Shown here: piece by piece, positions 56,901 to 61,165 of the stretch | Layout: every line of letters begins with the position of its first letter | Position numbering within the stretch: the first letter of the stretch is position 1 | Source: Pelargonium nanum | Lineage: Eukaryota; Streptophyta; Magnoliopsida; Geraniales; Geraniaceae | Assembly (NCBI GenBank): GCA_036897485.1 | Contig: JAYMTF010000061.1 | Coordinates: 1 to 61,165 of the forward strand | Direction: 5' to 3' | DNA length: 61,165 nt | Notes under the pieces: model-generated | What the model saw: only the letters and a program-made list of their open reading frames with translations | What the model was told of the DNA's origin: nothing | Databases searched by the model: none | Position numbers and translations under genes: made by a program

Positions 56901-59183
56901 AGCGAAGCGCATGAAAATGTATAACTCTTCAGTTGTGATAATAAAGATACCTTCAGCATGGCTATAAAGGGTAGAAAAAGATCCCTCTGCAATCCACCTT
57001 CATAGAGCTTATCAGGAGCGCGATTTGAAGTAGAAACAAGGATCTATACTTATCTCCCATTACAATCATGCACATAAAGTACTTTTGTTAATTCCAAATG
57101 AAAATCATATCAAATTATAGAAGGGTCAATAAAAGTAAGAAGGAAACAAATTAACTTACAGATCCATTGCTGAATAGGTGCCCAAATAGACGGTTCAGTA
57201 TCAATGCGTCAGCAACATCATTGACCTAAAAAAGGCAACAAGGAAAAGAAAACATGAATACGTTACAAAAGTTAAAGACATGAGCTACAAGCAAAATCAA
57301 CAAAGAGTATGTGCTACTTTCAATGTACCATAAATTCATCAAGACACAACAAAATTGCTTCATCAGATATCTCTCCAGCGACAACTTCTAGGGGATCTGA
57401 GACTCCCTTATGCTTCTGCAATAATATATAACATCAATAGAGACATTAGTGTCCACTTATCAGTTAAAGGACGGATTTAGCTACTTTTATACAAGACAAA
57501 TAATAAGAAGCAAACGACCGCTGGATGGGGTAAAAAAGAAACTACATGTTCAATATTCCTGAAATCTTAATTAGCCATAACAACAAATTTATCACGGCCC
57601 TCTATCGGTTCAACTAACAAATAAAATGAATCCAACAACTCACTGATCCTATAAAATCCTTTTCAAAATGATATTTTACTTAAAACTCATACATGGTGAG
57701 AGAACAGGACTGGTTCTGTATTCTTACTTGCAAGCGGCTATGGACATTCAGCATGAAGTCATGAAAATGGATCCTCTTTTTCCTCCAGTTTTCAGGCCTG
57801 TGAAGAGTAGAATTATTCAGAGAAAAACCACACTAAATGGAAAGTGTGAAAATGAAAAATGAAGTAATTGAAATTAACATGCATCTGTACTCTGTAGCAC
57901 ATTGCTCCAACACCGTTCTTACATTTCAAACTTACTAGGATTTTTCCAAACTTATCCACCGTGTTAAATGATTTAAGTAAATCAAACTCAGTATATATGT
58001 GCACCATACTTACAGTTGATTGAAAAACAAGTCCATCAACATAGTTTTTCCAGTGCCCACGCCTCCATAAAGATAGAGTCCCTTCACTGGTGAGAATGAC
58101 GGTTGTGGCATGAAACGAGACCACAACCATCTACTCCTAAAAGGCAAAATAAACAATAACAAAATGAAGAAATCAGAATTAGTATGTAAAAGAGGATGAG
58201 AACAGATGAGAATTTACAATGAAAAGACGTGGAAGTAGCAGCATTACAGAAAGGATGTGACGCACTGAGATTAAAGAGTGAACAATGTGGTTAAATACCT
58301 CCCAGATTTCTCAGAAGCTGCATAACGGTCTAACTTGCAGGCATCAGCTGACTGAACAAGCTCGTCATAGAGTCTTTGGAGTTCTTTTAAGGTGCCTATC
58401 TGTAAAGATCAATATCAGAATCTCTAACATAGACACTCAAAGCGCTAAATGTCTTAAAGCATTTAGTTTATGTTCCGTCTTTCCTTGCCAACACATCATA
58501 ATGCACACCCATCTTTCATACAAACCCTCCAATATATTAAACATAAAAATTCAAACAATACATGTCAAAATGAGTTTGAGTAAGGACAGGATACACGGAC
58601 TGTTTCATAACATGAAACTGAATCCAACATTATTTCTTCCCCACATTGTTCCACAGAACAAACAAAAGTATTGAAAGAAAAAAACTAACAATCTGAACAA
58701 AAACACACATCATTGATAATTCATTCTCAGCTCAAACAACTGAAAAAATATCTGCATGTCATACCTGACAGCTATCACCATCCACAAGTTCCCCTGCAGC
58801 AATTCTTCGCTCATACTCCACAAAAGGCCCTGCCCTGTTCAACTCTGAAATGCAACCCACGAATTTCAAACTGATGTTAATTCTTGTTCGAGAAATTTAT
58901 AACATTAATGCAAAAGGCATCAGGCATATAGTAGAGCAAGTGAAAGTGACAGTAAGATACCTCTATCCGTAGCATTAGCCGCGTATGCACACAGAGTTCT
59001 TGATATAATATAAGATGGCTGAAGAATTCTATTGATTTGAGCATTGCAGGTGAGTCTACAAGCAGGACTTGGATCAGTATCTATCAAATGCCTCCACCTT
59101 CTCTCACAACCACTCAAATGACTATAATTTGCATGTCTAGTATTCGATCGAAGCTGTCGAACCAACCGGACTATTGCTCTCAT
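53942..59183 (-). CDS. AFG1-like (LACE1-type) AAA ATPase, mitochondrial
   Basis: Fourteen coding exons join in phase: 59183-58961, 58844-58765, 58399-58299, 58136-58014, 57797-57728, 57415-57329, 57225-57160, 57043-56951, 56724-56668, 56572-56444, 56353-56263, 56168-56080, 54749-54559 and 54047-53942. They give 501 residues, close to the roughly 500 of plant homologues. Walker A is GGVGTGKT (159-166, K165) in GLYLYGGVGTGKTMLMD. Walker B is LLCLDEF (221-227). The sensor/arginine region is VSTSNRAPDKLYEGGLQR (253-270). AFG1/LACE1 proteins act in the mitochondrial inner membrane in quality control of respiratory-chain subunits. The N-terminus (MRAIVRLVRQLRSNTRHANY) is an Arg-rich presequence without acids. 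The longer frame upstream starts at TTG, so I start at the ATG. A Ser/Arg-rich insert (RSPRSSRSSRSDD) near the C-terminus is probably disordered. The TPR gene's Arabidopsis counterpart is, as I recall, adjacent to AFG1 (At4g30490). Confidence 0.94.
54827..55213. mobile_element. hAT-type MITE, 387 bp, with 8-bp target duplication
   Basis: The ends are CTATGTTGCAC and GTGCAACGTAG, inverted repeats with one mismatch. The 8-bp CTGATCTA flanks both sides exactly (54819-54826 and 55214-55221). TSD length and short TIRs fit hAT elements. The interior is rich in ATACGAA, ATACG and TACGTAT words. It lies in intron 12 of the AFG1-like gene. Confidence 0.88.
55580..55806. mobile_element. Stowaway-like MITE in AFG1 intron 12
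   Basis: The element starts CTCCCTTTTGTCCCAACATG and ends TTATTTTGGGATGGAGAGAG, an inverted pair like the CTCCCTCCGTCCC ends of Stowaway elements. TA dinucleotides at 55578-55579 and 55807-55808 are the expected target duplication. It lies 367 bp from the hAT-type element in the same intron. Confidence 0.82.
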
Positions 59184-59690
59184 CTTCAATCCCGGACCAA
59201 AACAAAAATTTAAATGAATCGTAGCCTCAGCAACTCAGCTGTAAATATATGAGCTTCAAGCCTTAAAGATTGATTTTTATGCCTCACAAAGCAACTGCCA
59301 AAGAGAAGCAAAACTCTGAACTAAACAAGAATTCATAAATAAATCAAACATTTCACGCACTAAATCTTCTCAATTATAGATCCTCGCATTAAGAAAAAAA
59401 AAATCCCATTTTTTTGCAAACTTCAAGAACAGCAAGATAAATCGCGAAATCTCCCACAATCGTGGAAAGAACCCATCATTTTCCAATCGACATTAGACCC
59501 GATTCGGGTCAACATGCAAAAAGAAAATTTTGACTCTTGAAACGGCACGAACATTAAATTAAACAAAACCCAGAGAAACCATACCTGTGTTAAGAGATTG
59601 GAGGAGCTAGGAAGAAGGGTTTTTCGTGTTGCTCGATGTGAGCTAATTAAGCAAAAGTAGTTGTGGAAACGTAATTAATGTTGGTCGCGA
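59184..59690 (-). promoter_or_regulatory. Probable 5'UTR with a leader intron of the AFG1-like gene
   Basis: Reading the minus strand, CTCTTAACACAG/GTATGG at 59587 looks like a donor and ATTTACAG/CTGAGTTG at 59238 like an acceptor. This would place a leader exon upstream of 59587 and a 55-nt leader segment just before the ATG. The leader exon contains CTTCTTCCTAGCTCCTCC. Confidence 0.5.
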
Positions 59691-59904
59691 AAGAGGTTGA
59701 CTTTGGGAGGAGCAGAGCAGAGCATAGAGAGGCCAGGACTTCAGGGGAAGTCCTGGAAACACGATAAGGACGAAGAAAAGCAAAGAGGGATTGGTTTGAT
59801 TTTGGTGTGTGTCTTTGTATTTGTTTCTCCGATGAACCTGTTTTTGGGTTTCTCGCACGTTTGGTTTTTGATATCGATACCTCGATCTCATTAAATTAGT
59901 CATG

Positions 59905-59941
59905 TGACACGTCATCGCGATCATGGGTCGCGTCAGCGTCA
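59905..59941 (-). promoter_or_regulatory. Cluster of three TGACG sites upstream of the AFG1-like gene
   Basis: On the minus strand TGACGCTGACGCG is followed 17 bp later by TGACGTGTCA. The first two TGACG cores are 6 bp apart. The third forms a near-palindromic bZIP-type site. Such cores are bound by TGA-type and other bZIP factors. Their position about 300 bp upstream of the proposed leader exon is compatible with promoter function. Confidence 0.4.
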
Positions 59942-61165
59942 TTAATTTTTTAATTTAAAGATATTGTATTAATTGATTAATTAGTTGTGTCTGTAGATGT
60001 GGGGCCCAATCATGTCCTCATGTGCCCATATTGATATGATGCATCCGTTAACCGGTCGCCACAAATATTTTAATGTTGTGCTGTGGGCCCTCAAAAATAC
60101 TTTTCGAGGAACCGTCCGTCGTCGGAGAATATTCCATGTGGTACTAACGGCCAAAAGCCTTCTTTGGATCGACGGCCACGAATCCGCCACGTCCATCTTA
60201 TCAATTTATTTTTCACTTTTTTTGGAATTACTACTATAATCAGGAATAAAAACAATACAACTAAAACTTGTGGACGAATCGGTTTAAACGTTTTGGATTC
60301 TATTTGAGTATCAGATTTGAGCCTCTTTTTAGAGTAATGTGTATAGACATTTCATTCAAAAATTTGTCTTGTTGTTGGAGTTGCAGGAGCCTTTTTTTCA
60401 AGCAATTGAAGTCATGCAAATGTGAAATGAATCGACTTAAGAATTAGATACTGTATATGATTTTACTCTATGTTGGAGCTCTTTAATGCTCATCTTATAT
60501 TAGTGTTACATCTTCTTTTGAGATAAGACTCATTATTGTAAATATAATACTATTAATATTGATGAGCAAAAAAATCAAAACACATTGACGTTTTATTATG
60601 AACAATAATTGAATCGATTAAGAAATAATAAAATTTGAGGATTTGAATGGATGAAATTAAGTTTATAAGACAAAAGTATGGATAATATTTTAACAATATT
60701 ATATTTCTTTTCCTTTTTCTCTTTTTTTTTTATAATTGTAGTAGTGTCTTCTAATCAATATTGCACATAGCTTATAAATAAAATCAACCAATATTATACA
60801 AGTAGAGACCCATTCAGTCAATGAGGATATGTTACCTCAAAAGTCAATACACATACATGCCATTCTTAATTTATGGGCACATTGAATCCGTTTAAATCCA
60901 TTTTAATTGTGTCAAAACTCAACTCTCTATAAATAGTTTCTCAATCGTTACAACTACGTTTTCCATGTCCCATCACACTTGATTACGTCAGTAACACTAA
61001 ATTATCAAATCATATATGTGTATGTTAAAGTTGGTGAGCCAACACTAGAAGATGTCACATCAGCAATACAATATTTTTTAGCTCTCTTATTGAAAGACTT
61101 TTCATCTCCCATAAGTTACAAAAAATCACTATATTAACTAATAACATTAGTTAATAACATTCGAT
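59942..61165. other. Right-end intergenic DNA
   Basis: A moderately GC-rich patch (60000-60190) contains open frames on both strands that match nothing I know. The rest is AT-rich. A TATA-like CTATAAATAG at 60927-60936 on the plus strand could serve a gene starting later, but no start codon with a credible coding frame follows before the window ends. Confidence 0.35.

Noticed and set aside
59184-59189. TTG start extending the AFG1-like protein by two residues
   Set aside because: A TTG start is not expected for a nuclear plant gene. ATG at 59183 gives the same protein from its natural start.
1-61165. CRISPR array, bacterial operon, phage or organellar insertion
   Set aside because: No regularly spaced repeats with unique spacers, no Shine-Dalgarno-led gene strings, and no plastid or mitochondrial genes were seen.

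Overview
The window looks like nuclear DNA of a flowering plant, most likely a eudicot. It is AT-rich, its genes are broken by many GT-AG introns (some over 2 kb), and its proteins belong to plant families. Intergenic and intronic space holds typical plant transposon debris: hAT-like and Stowaway-like miniature elements, a decayed LINE, foldback elements and minisatellites. I cannot name the species. No bacterial, organellar or viral gene block is present.

Eight protein-coding genes can be built. For seven of them I joined exons by splice sites and reading phase, and the frames close exactly. In order they are: (1) an intronless secreted six-cysteine prolamin-like/ECA1 protein, + strand, 3580-3999; (2) an HD-domain 5'-deoxynucleotidase (HDDC2-like), - strand, 8 exons, 4408-10446; (3) a HAD-family IMP/GMP-type 5'-nucleotidase, + strand, 14 exons, 12148-24792; (4) a cinnamoyl-CoA-reductase-like SDR, + strand, 5 exons, 27428-29960; (5) a divergent CNOT9/CAF40/Rcd1 subunit of the CCR4-NOT complex, + strand, 11 exons, 31724-35460; (6) a TTC1-type TPR co-chaperone-like protein, + strand, 5 exons, 37712-42837; (7) a short ANTH-domain (AP180/CALM) clathrin-assembly-like protein, - strand, 15 coding exons, 44843-49758, with a probable 5'UTR exon near 52.5 kb; (8) an AFG1-like mitochondrial AAA ATPase, - strand, 14 coding exons, 53942-59183, with a probable 5'UTR exon near 59.6 kb.

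Layout. Genes 2 and 3 are head to head over about 1.7 kb that contains an ~810-bp near-palindromic foldback element. Both encode nucleotide 5'-phosphatases of unrelated folds. Genes 3 to 6 run in one direction. Gene 6 converges on gene 7, and genes 7 and 8 are in tandem on the minus strand. From memory, the order resembles two Arabidopsis neighbourhoods (around At2g23820/At2g23890/At2g23910 and around At4g30480/At4g30490), which would fit an ancestral segment later split by duplication and gene loss.

The most unusual content is structural: a 1.1-kb intronic inverted repeat built of tandem subrepeats (14.26-15.42 kb), the foldback in the shared promoter region, three copies of one TIR element family (one carrying an RNase H fragment), a tandem array of tRNA-like units in the first intron of the SDR gene, and several small transposons with visible target-site duplications. 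I saw no convincing novel defence or metabolic system. The proteins that differ most from their families are the SDR with a rewritten nucleotide-binding motif, the ANTH protein with almost no tail, and the CNOT9 paralogue.
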